Origin: Streptomyces sp. TRM49041 | GTDB lineage: Bacteria; Actinomycetota; Actinomycetes; Streptomycetales; Streptomycetaceae | Assembly (NCBI RefSeq): GCF_008271805.1 | Contig: NZ_VSRY01000172.1 | Coordinates: forward strand, 1 to 64,000 | Reading direction: 5' to 3' | DNA length: 64,000 bases | In this document: in pieces, positions 1 to 9,399 of the stretch | Numbering within the stretch: position 1 is the first letter of the stretch | How the letters are laid out: every line of letters begins with the position of its first letter | Position numbers and translations under genes: made by a program | The notes under the pieces: generated by a model | Seen by the model: only the letters and a program-made list of their open reading frames with translations | Database searches by the model: none | Told to the model about the DNA's origin: nothing

Positions 1-811
1 CGCCGGTGAGGCGGCGGGCCATCAGGTCGGTCATGGCGAGGTGGATCATGGCTTCGGAGCGGGCGGGCAGGGTTTCGTAGTCGCGGGCCAAGCGGCGGTG
101 GAGCATCAGCCACCCGTAGGTCCGCTCCACCGTCCAGCGCTTTGGCAGCGGGGTGAAACCCCTGGTCCTGGGGTTGCGTTGGACGATTTCCATGTCGATA
201 CCGAGGGCGGCCGCGTGCTCGACGAGGTGTCGGCGGTAGCCGCCGTCGACCCAGGTCTTGCGGACGGCGGGATGCTCTGCGGCGACTTGTTCGATGAGGA
301 TCCGGCCGGCGTCGGAGTCCTGCACGCTCGCCGCGGTGACCAGCACCGCCAGCAGCAGCCCGAGGGTGTCGGTGACGATGCTCCGCTTGCGTCCCACGAT
401 CTTCTTCGCCGCGTCCGTGCCCTGTCCGGCGGCCGGCACGCTGGCGGAGGTCTTCACGCTCTGCGCGTCGATGACACACGCCGAGGGCTGGGCGTTGAGG
501 CCCTCCTTTTGGCGCACCAACTCCCGCAGCAATCCGTTGAGCTGGACGAACACACCGTCCTTCTGCCACTTGGCGAAGTAGCCGTAGACGGTTTCCCAGG
601 GCGGGAAGTCGTGCGGCAGGTAGCGCCACTGCACTCCGGTGCGGTCCACGTACAGGATCGCGTTCATGATCTCGCGCAGCTCGTGCTCGGGCGGGCGCCC
701 GATGTTCAGCGCACGTCGGCGCCGCTCGGTCCGCCAGGCGCTCAGCACCGGCTCGACCAGTTCCCAGCGGGCATCGGACAGATCACTCGGATACGCACGA
801 CGTTCGGCCAT
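1..811 (-). mobile_element. IS5-type (DDE) transposase, 3' end cut by window edge
   Basis: The reverse strand reads MAERRAYPSDLSDARWELVEP and continues without a stop to the window edge, about 270 residues. The layout is that of an IS5/IS4-group transposase: a small N-terminal DUF4096-like domain (WELVEP, RPPEHELREI, GVQWRYLP), then the DDE catalytic core with a first Asp in VIDAQSVKTS, a second in TWVDGGYRR and the Glu in WTVERTYGWL. The end (MIHLAMTDLMARRLTG) is the usual C-terminus, so only a few residues are missing on the left. The start is the ATG at 811. The frame shows no interruption, so it could be an intact, active copy. Terminal inverted repeats could not be identified because one end lies outside the window. 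Confidence 0.85.
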
Positions 812-1149
812 GACTCGGGCATACCGCCGCTCGGGGGCGTGCGCCCAGGCGTGCAGTGCGACCGGCAGGAGCACACTCTGCCGGCGTCTTGGGATGAGAC
901 AGGCGCAAGCCGCATTCCGCCTCAGCTGTCACCCCACCCAGCGTCTAAGGCCCACTCGCATCGATAGCCTCATCAACATCACACCAGTGCATCGCAGAAA
1001 ACCGGGGATAACGGCGCATTGAAGATGAAAACGACCTCTGAGTGCGTGTTTCTAATCTGCAGGCAGATGACGGTTCGGCTAGCGTGGCGCCGGGCCGCTC
1101 TCTGCTGGATGGCTGCGTAGATGGGGACGTCCTGGTCCTGCTCTGCCCG
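812..1149. other. Intergenic stretch, no gene seen
   Basis: This holds the 5' side of the flanking transposase and presumably its terminal inverted repeat. Other frames here are antisense to the transposase or lack recognisable protein. No tRNA, hairpin or operator was seen. Confidence 0.4.
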
Positions 1150-1956
1150 TTAAGGACGCGGGGCCTTCTCGCCGTGCAGGGCTGTGTATTCGGTTGCGAG
1201 CCAAGGGCCGAGGTCATCGATGAGCGTCCCGAGCACCGCCGGATCAGACGAGGGTGAACGACCAACGGCCGCGGCGACACGCATCTGCTCGACGCGCTCG
1301 GGGTAGTAGCGGCCGAAGAGCTCGGCGGACTCATGGAGGTCGCTGGTCCAGCCGCCCCATTGGGGCATGATCAGAGTGAATCCTGTGCGGACGATGCGAC
1401 GGCCGACGAAACGGCTGAGGACCCGGCGATCGGCATCCGTGGCGGCTTCGGCTGCCTTGGCACGCCAGCGTGGAAGCACACGGGCGAGGTCACCGTTGGT
1501 CTCCCGCGCGAGTAGGGCTGTGGGGTGGTAACGGGGCAGTTGTTCTGCGAGATCAGGACCCAGCAACGGGGTGCAGAGGCAGGCGATGAAGAATCCGCCG
1601 TCGTGACGTTCGACGTCGCTGAGCAGAAGCCGAGTGCTGGTCAGCAGGATCCCGACGCCGTCGATCTGCGGGAATGCACGGTCGAGTACGGCCTCGATCG
1701 CTTTGGCGTCGGCGCGGTCGGCTTCGGTGGGCTCGTCGTGGAGAGCGAGCTGGAGGTCGAGGTCGGAGACTCCAGGAGTGGCGGTGCCACGGGGGATGCT
1801 GCCGTAGAGGTAGGCACTGTGCAGGCGCGTTCTGCCGAATGTTGCGGTGATATGAGCGCGGGCGGCATCGACGACGGGGACGAACCCTGCCGGCACTCGG
1901 TCCAGTGCGCCTTCGCGTGCGATCGTTCCGTCGCGGTTCAGCCCTCGTTCATTCAT
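1150..1956 (-). CDS. Nucleotidyltransferase-fold protein (aminoglycoside adenylyltransferase-like)
   Basis: A protein of 268 residues. Residues 50-70 read YLYGSIPRGTATPGVSDLDL, the GS...D-x-D signature of the DNA polymerase beta-like nucleotidyltransferase fold, with the two metal-binding acidic residues in DLDLQL. The remainder is helical and includes a basic RFVGRRIVRTGFTLIM segment, as in proteins distantly related to aminoglycoside or streptomycin adenylyltransferases. The substrate cannot be told from sequence; resistance, toxin-antitoxin MNT-like and orphan roles are all possible. The ATG at 1956 has no good Shine-Dalgarno sequence. It lies alone between two IS5-type elements, so it may have arrived as mobile cargo. 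Confidence 0.7.
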   Translation of the reverse strand: MNERGLNRDGTIAREGALDRVPAGFVPVVDAARAHITATFGRTRLHSAYLYGSIPRGTATPGVSDLDLQLALHDEPTEADRADAKAIEAVLDRAFPQIDGVGILLTSTRLLLSDVERHDGGFFIACLCTPLLGPDLAEQLPRYHPTALLARETNGDLARVLPRWRAKAAEAATDADRRVLSRFVGRRIVRTGFTLIMPQWGGWTSDLHESAELFGRYYPERVEQMRVAAAVGRSPSSDPAVLGTLIDDLGPWLATEYTALHGEKAPRP

Positions 1957-2071
1957 GGGGCCACTGTGCCTTGTGCTGCTGCGTGCTGCCGAGCGGATTT
2001 TCGAGGGAGGAGCGGCGCTCTCAAGTGTCGGCCGATGCGGGTTTCCTTGGCCAGCTGGGGGTGGCGCCTTT

Positions 2072-2293
2072 TCACGCGAGACGGCGGGTCATGAGGGTGA
2101 TGGCGGCCCAGGTGATCAGGGTCTCGGAGTGCTGGATGAGCCGTTCGTAGTCGCGGGCGTGTCGGCGGGCGTGCATCATCCACGCGAGTGACCTTTCGAC
2201 GACCCAGCGGCGGGGAAGTATGACGAAGCCGGAGGTGTTCTTGGGGCGGCTGACCGGTTTGATGGTGAGGTTGTCGGTCCCGCTGCGCGAGAT
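2072..2293 (-). pseudogene. IS5-type transposase remnant (C-terminal end)
   Basis: The reverse strand carries only the C-terminal part of an IS5-type transposase: LTIKPVSRPKNTSGFVILP, the catalytic Glu motif RRWVVERSLAWMMHARRH, and the final MTRRLA before a stop. The N-terminal and central catalytic domains with both Asp residues are absent upstream, where the frame continues into unrelated sequence. It is similar in type but not identical to the transposase at the left edge, so at least two independent insertions hit this boundary. Confidence 0.75.
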
Positions 2294-2858
2294 GGCGATC
2301 ACAGGTACGGGAGCAGGCGTGAGCGCGGCGCGGTGCCGGTGCAGCGCCGCGAGATCATGCCGGTCGAACGGGGAGTGTGGCCGCGCTCCGGCTTCTTTCC
2401 TGGTCAGCGCCGCCCGCGACCGGAGCGGCCCGAAAGGGATCTTGAGCCTCGCCCAAAGCGGGTGGGGAGGCGGGAACCGCCGCCTCATCCAGTGGACCAT
2501 CCGACTGTGGGCTCCGCATGTCGGTCGGGTCTGGCGGTTCCCTCGTGCCGAGGGCCGCCATGGGCCAGGAGCACCGCAGGCTCCTTAGCGCCGCTGATGG
2601 AAAATCCGCGACAGGGCCCCGGAGCGCCCCCATCCCCGTGGGCTGTGGAACTACCCCACCCCCGGGGCCGTGGCACTTGTCCTCGGCATCGTCGTCCTCG
2701 GGCCGGCTCTCCGCGGCGTCCTCGCCGCGGCCTCCGGCACAACCGGACGCCCGGCCGCAGGTGACCGGCCGGTCACCCGTCCCGGGTGATGCAGTCCGGC
2801 GCGCGCAGGGGCTCTCCTGTAGACGTACGGCACCCCGACCCCAGGAAAGGAGCCGGAC
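2294..2858. other. Gap with a possible membrane-protein remnant
   Basis: No complete gene is evident. In the + frame from about 2607 to 2790 the sequence reads WNYPTPGAVALVLGIVVLGP and on to a stop. It encodes one convincing transmembrane helix with a Gly/Pro-rich tail and has the GC3-rich codon use of a real gene. The upstream part is missing or out of frame. I read it as the 3' end of a membrane-protein gene truncated when the neighbouring IS element arrived. Its family was not identified. Confidence 0.3.
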
Positions 2859-3206
2859 ATGGCTGAGCAAGAGACCGGGGCGGGCGGCGTCACCGCCCTC
2901 GCCGAAGCGAACGCTCCTGTGTTCGAGACGCTCGTGCAGATGACGCTCGACACGTACGAGCGGTCCGGGCTGGATGAGGAGACGTATCTGCTGGCACGCA
3001 TCGCGGCTCTGGTGGCCATGGATGCCTCCGCCCCCTCGTACCTGCTCAACATCGGCACCGCCGCGGAAGTCGGCGTGCCGCTGGAGAAGATCCAGGGAAC
3101 GCTCGTGGCGATCGCCCCCGTGGTGGGCAGCGCCCGGGTAGTGTCCGCCGCCCGCGCCATCGGTGAGGCCTTCGGGCTGGAACTTCCCACAGAAGAAGAG
3201 CAGTGA
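2859..3206 (+). CDS. Carboxymuconolactone decarboxylase-like (AhpD-fold) protein
   Basis: A 115-residue protein of the all-helical CMD/AhpD fold: the central DEETYLLARIAALVAMDAS helix is followed by the amphipathic VGVPLEKIQGTLVAIAPVVG segment. The CxxC peroxidase motif of AhpD is absent (the position reads AMDASAPS), so thiol-dependent peroxidase activity is unlikely; the family also contains decarboxylases and many proteins of unknown substrate. A clear AAAGGAG precedes the ATG by 7 bases. It is followed immediately by a strong hairpin, so it appears to be the last gene of its transcript. Confidence 0.75.
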   Translation: MAEQETGAGGVTALAEANAPVFETLVQMTLDTYERSGLDEETYLLARIAALVAMDASAPSYLLNIGTAAEVGVPLEKIQGTLVAIAPVVGSARVVSAARAIGEAFGLELPTEEEQ

Positions 3207-3212
3207 CGCCCG

Positions 3213-3243
3213 GCCCTGCCGGGGCCGTGAGCCCCGGCAGGGC
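3213..3243 (+). terminator. Hairpin terminator after the CMD-like gene
   Basis: A perfect 13-bp inverted repeat (3213-3225 with 3231-3243) around a 5-base loop, beginning 7 bases after the CMD-like stop codon. There is no following T-run, as is usual for streptomycete terminators. Confidence 0.8.
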
Positions 3244-3287
3244 TCAGCAAGGGGCCGTCGGCCCTCCTGCGGCAAGCATGGGCAGGC

Positions 3288-3464
3288 GTGCACGGGAGCA
3301 CATCGGGGCTGGAGGAGACGGACCGCTACATCCGCGAGACCGTCGGCACCACCGGCCCCGCCGCCGAGGCGGACCGACTCGCCAAGCTCTCAGAGATCCG
3401 GTCGCGCGGCGACATCTCCGACGAGGAGTTCCGCCGGGCCAAGGAGAAGGTCCTCCACTCGTAA
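3288..3464 (+). CDS. SHOCT-domain mini-protein
   Basis: A 59-codon frame from a GTG at 3288. Its C-terminal half (LAKLSEIRSRGDISDEEFRR and a short AKEKVL tail) is a clear SHOCT domain, the short helical oligomerisation motif found at the C-termini of many actinobacterial membrane or secreted proteins. Here it stands nearly alone with only about 25 residues ahead of it. It may be a genuine small protein or the surviving 3' end of a longer gene. It lies beyond the terminator of the preceding gene, so it would need its own promoter; the start codon is uncertain. Confidence 0.45.
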   Translation: MHGSTSGLEETDRYIRETVGTTGPAAEADRLAKLSEIRSRGDISDEEFRRAKEKVLHS

Positions 3465-3611
3465 CCGCATGCAACGCAAGCCGCGTCCGGAGGGAGGAGC
3501 CCGGAGCTGCCACCCATGGGCCCGCGGAGCCGACGGTGCGTTCGCCGCTCTCTTCACTGACGGGTGATGAATGTAGGGCCCGATCGCGTACGGGCGGTCC
3601 TGAGCCGTTGG

Positions 3612-4967
3612 TCACGGCTGCTGCCGGCCTGGCCTCGCTTCCGGCCCTGGCTCCGGGGCGGGAGGAGGTGTGAGCCACGCCGTGGCGACGTACGAGACCA
3701 CGACCGCGACGATCACCAGGGGCATGACGGTGAGCCCCTGCGTCCCGATCAGCAGCGTCGCGAGCAGGACGGAGACCAGCGGAAGTCCCAGCATCGCGGC
3801 GCTCATCGCTCCGATACCCATCGCGAACCCTCCGACCAGGCTCAGCCCCGGCAGGTGGGAGAACAGGATGCCGCCCGCCGCTCCCACGAACATCGCGGGA
3901 AAGATCGGGCCTCCCCTGAAACTGCTGAGCGACACGCAATAGGCCAGCCCCTTGCACAACACCAGCAGCAGCAAAGCTCCCACCGAATACGCGGCGCTGT
4001 GCGTGAGGAGTGGGCCCAGCGCCGTCTGCCCCGAATACAGCACGTCGGTCGCCGCTTTGCCGGTGCCCTCCGCGTAGCCGATCGCCAGCCCCGCCACGAC
4101 CAGGCCCATGACCAACGTGGCCGGCACCCGTCGTCTCTCGACGTGTGTCTCGAGCCGGACGGCGAGCCATCGGATTCCCACACCCACGAACGCGGCCGAC
4201 AGTCCGATGACCAGAGCCCAGCCGAATTCCGCCGCGGTCGGGTCCCTGACCTCGGGTACGTCGTGCAGTGCCAGCGAGTAGGTGCCGAGCCCGCTCCAGG
4301 ATCCGAGTCCGACGAAGATGAGTGCGCCGATTCCCGCAGCCAGCAGGCCGGGCACCAGCACCAGTGCCAGCATCGGCCCGCCCAACCCCGAAGCTTCCAT
4401 CAGGAGGAACGCTCCGAGCAGCGGTGATCCCAGCAGCGAGCTGATGGCCGCGAAACTGCCCGCCGCGCCAAGCACCGCGGTCACCTGCTCAGGGGGGTCC
4501 CGTCTGACCATCCGCACGGCGCCGGCGGCGAGCCCGCCGCCGAGGGCCAGGAGAGGGGCCTCGGGCCCGAGGACGGCAGCGAAACAGAGCGTCGCCAAGG
4601 CGGCGAGGAAGATGCCGGGCAGTTCGATGGGGGTGGGCGGGCCGGTGGTCTTGAACCCGGCTGTCGGTTCATGGCCGCCGTGGCCCGGCAGGTACCGAAT
4701 CGTCAGTCCGGTAAGCAGTCCCCCTACGGCGAGCAGCGGCAACGGCCACCACAGTGGCGTTCCGTCGAACCCCAGCGATTTGGGCAGATCCGTGTAGATC
4801 AGTGGCTGAACCTCGCTGACCAGCGCGAGGAAGCCGAACGCCGCCGCGGACACCGGCACGCCGATGAGCGCGGCCAATGCCAGGAGCACCAGGTACGCGC
4901 GGCTCCGAAGGAGCGTCGGAGGGTCTGGGGGTGACGCGCCCTCGGGTCCCGTCCTGGCCTCCGGCAT
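3612..4967 (-). CDS. ClC-family chloride channel or H+/Cl- exchanger
   Basis: A polytopic membrane protein of about 451 residues with roughly ten hydrophobic helices. ClC signatures are present: LGPEAPLLALGGG, corresponding to the GREGP selectivity loop with the gating-glutamate position retained, GSPLLGAFLLMEASG, and SSFRGGPIFPAMFVGA, corresponding to GGxFxP. An upstream in-frame start exists at 5009, but the ATG at 4967 is preferred because a GAGG lies 8-9 bases upstream and the peptide before it is not hydrophobic. The C-terminus ends in a short Pro-rich tail without CBS domains. It is neighboured upstream on the same strand by a truncated ion-channel fragment, suggesting an eroded ion-transport locus. 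Confidence 0.88.
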   Translation of the reverse strand: MPEARTGPEGASPPDPPTLLRSRAYLVLLALAALIGVPVSAAAFGFLALVSEVQPLIYTDLPKSLGFDGTPLWWPLPLLAVGGLLTGLTIRYLPGHGGHEPTAGFKTTGPPTPIELPGIFLAALATLCFAAVLGPEAPLLALGGGLAAGAVRMVRRDPPEQVTAVLGAAGSFAAISSLLGSPLLGAFLLMEASGLGGPMLALVLVPGLLAAGIGALIFVGLGSWSGLGTYSLALHDVPEVRDPTAAEFGWALVIGLSAAFVGVGIRWLAVRLETHVERRRVPATLVMGLVVAGLAIGYAEGTGKAATDVLYSGQTALGPLLTHSAAYSVGALLLLVLCKGLAYCVSLSSFRGGPIFPAMFVGAAGGILFSHLPGLSLVGGFAMGIGAMSAAMLGLPLVSVLLATLLIGTQGLTVMPLVIVAVVVSYVATAWLTPPPAPEPGPEARPGRQQP

Positions 4968-5040
4968 GAGCTTTGCCTCCTCGCGATGCGGACCTCGTCG
5001 TGGTCTCACCGGCTGCTCTCAGCGAACCTGAGACGTCCTG

Positions 5041-5250
5041 TCACTCCGCTCCCATGCGGGTAGTGGCGCGTGACCGGGGACAGACCTGCCAGGCGAGCAC
5101 GCCGGCGAAAAGTACGGGGCTTACGGCCGGCACGATCGCTGTACCGATGTCGGGCCCCTTGTCCAGCGGCACCAGGTGGTAGACAACCGCCGACAGGACC
5201 ACGGTCACCGAGGATCGGGCCGCCGAGAGCAGCAGTCGACGGCGAGGCAC
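5041..5250 (-). pseudogene. Truncated ion-channel-like membrane protein (N-terminal fragment)
   Basis: A 69-residue frame reading MPRRRLLLSAARSSVTVVLS, then VYHLVPLDKGPD and a second hydrophobic segment ending VLAWQV before a stop. This resembles the first membrane hairpin of small actinobacterial two-TM potassium channels (YYLLPLD-type motif). The pore loop with the TxGYGD filter and the second pore helix are missing downstream. I therefore call it a truncated gene. It could instead be an independent small two-helix membrane protein. Confidence 0.45.
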
Positions 5251-6313
5251 GCGGGAAGCGTTCAGCCTGCCGGGGTCTTCTCATGACGTCACCATGGGCG
5301 CATGTGGAGTCCGTCGTCGGTCGCGGTCGTGCTCCCGCAGGTTTCGGGCCCGGGGCGGGCTCGGGCTTCCCACCCGCAGAGCCACATTTCAATATGACGG
5401 CTGAAGGCTTCGGAAACCCTCTGGACACTGTCCAACGCGCCTCCCGCAACCCTTTTGGAGGGAACTTTCGCGGAACACGCATGAGCCACGGCTCCGAGTG
5501 GATCTGTGCCGGCTGTACGGCGGAGAGGTACAGCAACCCTCGCGCCGTCCCGGTCCAGCAGCGTCCGCGGACGACTTGCCGGTCGGCCTTGGGCGGCAAG
5601 CCGACCGCAACCCGTCAGAGCCTTCAGTAGCGACGAATTGCGCACCTGCGGCCCAGTGAGCGGACTTCTGCATTATGGGGTCGAGGAGAAGGATCAGTCC
5701 CCGGATGGGGAGCGGTTATTGAAGCGGCGTCCGCCTTCTCCATGTGGCCACACGGTTCGGTGCATGTACGTCTTTCCCGCCCACGGCACGGGACTCACCG
5801 TCCTATTCGGAAGCCGTCGGAGCCGACTGTGCGAGGAAGAGGTGTATGCGGACACGCACGGTGAGAGCGCTCCCGAGCGTGGTACGGATCCGGCCAGGGC
5901 GAGCGGGAGCGGTTGAGCCAACTTACCCGGAGCCGCGCAACGTTCCAGGTACGCGACGTGCCGGTGGGCGGCATCGGTGGCGGCCCGGCGGTGATGCGTC
6001 CAGGCGTCCATCCGGTGGCTTGAACCCACAGCTCAGGCGCGGCGATGGGGCCTTCGGCCAAGAAAACGGGCAAATGGTGTTGCCCGTTCGGGCATCCGAC
6101 GGCATGGCCCGTCCTTCCTTCGAATTTCAAGGGAGTATGGCGGGTTATCAGGACGTCGGACTGACGGAATTTACCCTCTTCCCCGTGAACCATCCCGGCC
6201 ATAGCCTTGACTGTGATCTTCGAGGAGACCGCGAATGGGGGTCGCGAATCGCTCCGCATGCGGGATTGCAGCACGGACCGGGGAAAGACGGCATAGCCGT
6301 GATACGGAGGGTT
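5251..6313. other. About 1 kb upstream of the LAL regulator, no convincing gene
   Basis: Base composition is more mixed than in the neighbours, and no frame gives a recognisable protein or GC3-biased codon use over more than about 60 codons. An in-frame extension of the LAL regulator is open back to 5744, but its sequence (Arg/Gly/Pro-rich, no domain) and the better Shine-Dalgarno sequence at 6314 argue that this is untranslated leader or promoter. No hairpin or operator was identified with confidence. Confidence 0.4.
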
Positions 6314-9301
6314 ATGAGCCCCAAGGTAAGACCGTTACCGCAGGTGCGCGGCCGGGAACAGCAGCTGGCACAGATAAGGGCGAACCTTCACAGCGTGACA
6401 AGCGCCCGGCGGAGCAAGGTCCTTCTGGTGGAGGCGGCGCCCGGCGCGGGCAAGACCCGCCTCCTCCTGGAAGCCGTCGACATCGCGGACCGGGACGGGT
6501 TCGCGGTCTTCAACGGCGCCTCGGCCGGTACTGACGCGGCACCGCGATTCCACCACCCGAGTGCGTCCCACGCCATCGAGGCCGCGCGGGCATGGCTGCG
6601 CGATGACACGGAACAGACCCGCGCCGTCGTCGCGCTCGACGATCTGCATCTGGCGAACCCTCCCTCGCTGACAACGTTGTACGACCTCATCGTGGGCCTC
6701 AGCGGCCGCCGGGTCCTCTGGCTGCTCGCCTTCACCCCGGACGAGGACGCCGCGCCGTACGAGCCGGTGAAGAGCTGTCTCGGCAAGCTGCGCGGCAGGG
6801 TTCCGGTGGAACCGGTGCGGGAGCTGGGGCCGCTCTCGGGCGACGCGTTGACACAACTGGTCGCCGACCGCGCCGGAGCCGTCCCCGACCCGGCGCTCCT
6901 CGCCCTGGCGGAGAGCGTCGACAGCGCTCCACGTGCGGTGATCGAGCTGGTGAGCGGGCTGGTGGAGGACGGCGACATATGTGTGGTCGACGGGACCTCG
7001 CGGTTGCAGCCCGACTCGGTCGGCAGCGCACCTGTCGGAGCTCGGGTCTGCATGCCCGCGCCGGTACCGAAACGTTTCTCCGCACTGATCCAGAAGGATC
7101 TCCGGTCGCTCTCCGAGCCCACCATGAAGGCTCTCAGGCTGGCAGCGGTGCTCGGATCGCCGTTCGCACCGGAGGATCTTTCGGCCATGCTCGGCGAAGC
7201 ACCCGTCGGCCTGCTGGCAGCGGTGGACGAAGCGGTCGGCCGGGGGCTCCTGGTCTGTGGTGAGCACGACCTCGCGTTCCGCAGCGAGCCGATCTGGCGT
7301 GTACTGCTCGACTCCGTACCGCCACCGGTGTGCGCACTGCTGCGTCGGCAGGCGGCGGAGATGCTGCTGTCGCGTCCCGACGGCATCGAACGCGCGGCTC
7401 TCCAACTGGTGCACATCGCCCAGCCCGGCAACATGGAGGAACTGCGCGTCGTCGCCGAAGGGTCCCAAAGGCTGCTGGCCTCCGATCCGGCGGCCGCGGC
7501 GTCGCTGGCGACCCGCTGTATGGAGCTGCTGGCGCCCGGGCACGCCGAGCGCGTGCGCCTTGCGAAGACCGCCGTCGAGGCGTTCACCAGGGCGGGCGAC
7601 CTGCACCGGGCGATCACCCTGGCCAAGGACACGATCGACGAAACCGCCAGGCTCGCCGCCCCGTTGTCGGAGTCGCCGGCCGGCGACGTCGCCGCGCTGC
7701 GCGCATCGATGTCGGCCGCGCTGCTGCTGCTGGGCGACGCGGAGGCGGCGCGCAGGGCGGCAGGCGACGCGCTCGCGGCGCAGGAGGGCGGATCCCGGGG
7801 CGCCTCGCTGGGCTTCCAAGACGCCTCGCTGGGCTTCCAAGACGCCTCGCCGGGCTTCCAAGACGCCTCGCCGGGCTTCCAGGAAGCTTCCCAGGGCGCT
7901 TCCCAGCGCGGACTCCAGGACGGACTCCAGCGCGGGTTGCCGCACCACGAGGCCGTGATCACCCATCTCGCCGCCTCCTACCTGACCGGCGACAGCACGG
8001 CGGTCGAACGAGCGCGGAAGATCCTCAGCGCACCCGACCGGCACGCACGACCCGTGCGAGTCGGCGCGATGACCTTCCACGCGTTCGGCCAGTGGCGCGA
8101 CGGCCAGGTGGACGATGCGGTGGAAGCCCTGCGCGAAGCGGTGGCGCTCGGCCGCGACGGGGGCGCGGAAGGGCAGTTCCTCGATCCACGCTGGTTCCTC
8201 GCCTTCGCGCTCACCAGGACCGACGAGTACGAGGAGGCCGCGGCGATCGTCCAGTGCTCCGCCCGGACGGCCGCCGCGGAGGCGGGGACTCCGGCCGCCG
8301 CCGTCCGGGCCGTGCTGCGAGCACCGCTGCATCTCGCCCAGGGACGCCTGGACGAGGCCGAGGAGGCGGCGAGGGCCGGTGTGGGAACGGACGGCCGCCC
8401 GTACCTGCCTATGCTCGCCCCGCAGGCGTGGCTGGTGCTGGCCATGGCCGCACTGCGCCGCGGGGCGCTCGCCCAGGCCGAGGACCATATGAAGACCCTG
8501 GAGAAGAACTTCCCCCAGCACCCCTCCAGTCCCTGGTGGGCCGCACGGCTCCTGCTGAACGCGCAGTTGGCCGAGGCGCAGGCGGACTCCCGGGCGGCGC
8601 TGGAGGTGCTGTCGGAGATCGGCGCGCATTCCGGTGCGCTCCGATTACTCGTTCTGGAGGATCCGGCCGCCGCGGCCTGGTGTGTCCGCGTCGCGCTCGC
8701 GGCGGAGATGCCGGATGTCGCCCGGACGGTGGTCGAAACGACGGAGTACCTCCGCGCGCGCAACCCGCGCGTTCCCGCGGTGTTCGCCGCGGCCATGCAT
8801 GCCCGCGCCCTGGTCGAAGGAGACGCGGACGCCCTCGCCCAGGCAGGCCGGCTGCACCGGAACCCGTGGGCTCGGGCCGCGGCGGCCGAGGACCACGCCG
8901 GCCTCCTGCTCGCCGGCGGCGGACGCGGCGGCGAACGCGGGGGCGGCGAACGCGGGGGCGCAGACGACCACGAGACCGCGATCAGTGAGCTGGACCGTGC
9001 GATGAGCGCTTACGGCGCGCTCGGCGGTGAGCGGGATGCCGCACGCGTACGGGCCCGGCTGCGCCGGCTCGGCGTGCGGCGCCGGCACTGGACGCACGCG
9101 AAGCGCCCGGTCTCCGGCTGGGAGAGCCTCACCAAGACCGAACGGAAGGTGGCGGAACTGGTGGCCGACGGGCTCACCAACCAGCAGGCCGCGCGCCATC
9201 TGTTCATCTCCCCGCATACGGTCGGGTTCCACCTGCGGCAGATCTACCGCAAGCTCGACATCCGGTCCCGTACGGCTCTGATCCGGTTGAAGGCGTCGTA
9301 G
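6314..9301 (+). CDS. LAL-family (LuxR-type, large ATP-binding) pathway activator
   Basis: The start is the ATG at 6314, 4 bases after GGAGGG, giving 995 residues, normal for LAL regulators. An N-terminal STAND/AAA-type ATPase has Walker A APGAGKTRLLLEA at about residues 40-50 and Walker B VVALDDLHLA at about 105-115. A long helical TPR-like middle follows. The C-terminal LuxR helix-turn-helix occupies about residues 935-990 (LTKTERKVAELVADGLTNQQ, then FISPHTVGFHLRQIYRKLDI). It sits beside an indolocarbazole cluster, as StaR and RebR do, and probably activates it. Oddity: about residues 495-540 hold a run of 7-residue repeats of the type ASxGFQD, a 21-bp tandem duplication, and a second Gly/Arg-rich run lies near residue 875. 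The adjacent gene to the right is convergent. Confidence 0.88.
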   Translation: MSPKVRPLPQVRGREQQLAQIRANLHSVTSARRSKVLLVEAAPGAGKTRLLLEAVDIADRDGFAVFNGASAGTDAAPRFHHPSASHAIEAARAWLRDDTEQTRAVVALDDLHLANPPSLTTLYDLIVGLSGRRVLWLLAFTPDEDAAPYEPVKSCLGKLRGRVPVEPVRELGPLSGDALTQLVADRAGAVPDPALLALAESVDSAPRAVIELVSGLVEDGDICVVDGTSRLQPDSVGSAPVGARVCMPAPVPKRFSALIQKDLRSLSEPTMKALRLAAVLGSPFAPEDLSAMLGEAPVGLLAAVDEAVGRGLLVCGEHDLAFRSEPIWRVLLDSVPPPVCALLRRQAAEMLLSRPDGIERAALQLVHIAQPGNMEELRVVAEGSQRLLASDPAAAASLATRCMELLAPGHAERVRLAKTAVEAFTRAGDLHRAITLAKDTIDETARLAAPLSESPAGDVAALRASMSAALLLLGDAEAARRAAGDALAAQEGGSRGASLGFQDASLGFQDASPGFQDASPGFQEASQGASQRGLQDGLQRGLPHHEAVITHLAASYLTGDSTAVERARKILSAPDRHARPVRVGAMTFHAFGQWRDGQVDDAVEALREAVALGRDGGAEGQFLDPRWFLAFALTRTDEYEEAAAIVQCSARTAAAEAGTPAAAVRAVLRAPLHLAQGRLDEAEEAARAGVGTDGRPYLPMLAPQAWLVLAMAALRRGALAQAEDHMKTLEKNFPQHPSSPWWAARLLLNAQLAEAQADSRAALEVLSEIGAHSGALRLLVLEDPAAAAWCVRVALAAEMPDVARTVVETTEYLRARNPRVPAVFAAAMHARALVEGDADALAQAGRLHRNPWARAAAAEDHAGLLLAGGGRGGERGGGERGGADDHETAISELDRAMSAYGALGGERDAARVRARLRRLGVRRRHWTHAKRPVSGWESLTKTERKVAELVADGLTNQQAARHLFISPHTVGFHLRQIYRKLDIRSRTALIRLKAS
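7797..7930 (+). repeat. 21-bp tandem repeats inside the LAL regulator gene
   Basis: Four near-identical consecutive 21-bp units encode (A/P)SxGFQD, followed by two or three decayed units (GFQEAS, GASQRGLQD, GLQRGL). The period is a multiple of three, so the frame is kept. It lies in the inter-helix TPR-like region and is probably a flexible, length-variable linker. Confidence 0.85.
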
Positions 9302-9399
9302 CCCCGGCCGCTCCGGGTGAAGGCGCAGCCCCGGCCGCTCCGGTCGAAAGCGCGGCGCCGACCGCGCCTCGACGGGCTCCGGGTTCGCCACGGGAGTCC

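Noticed and set aside
5744..6313. N-terminal extension of the LAL regulator by 190 residues
   Set aside because: No domain and poor composition; the ATG at 6314 has a GGAGGG at proper distance and gives normal LAL length.
6335..8629. A 764-codon minus-strand frame
   Set aside because: Antisense to the LAL regulator, which has clear Walker and LuxR motifs; no domain on the minus strand.
9302..9399. Terminator between the LAL gene and rmlA
   Set aside because: Only a direct repeat (GGCCGCTCCGG twice) is visible; no inverted repeat of useful length.
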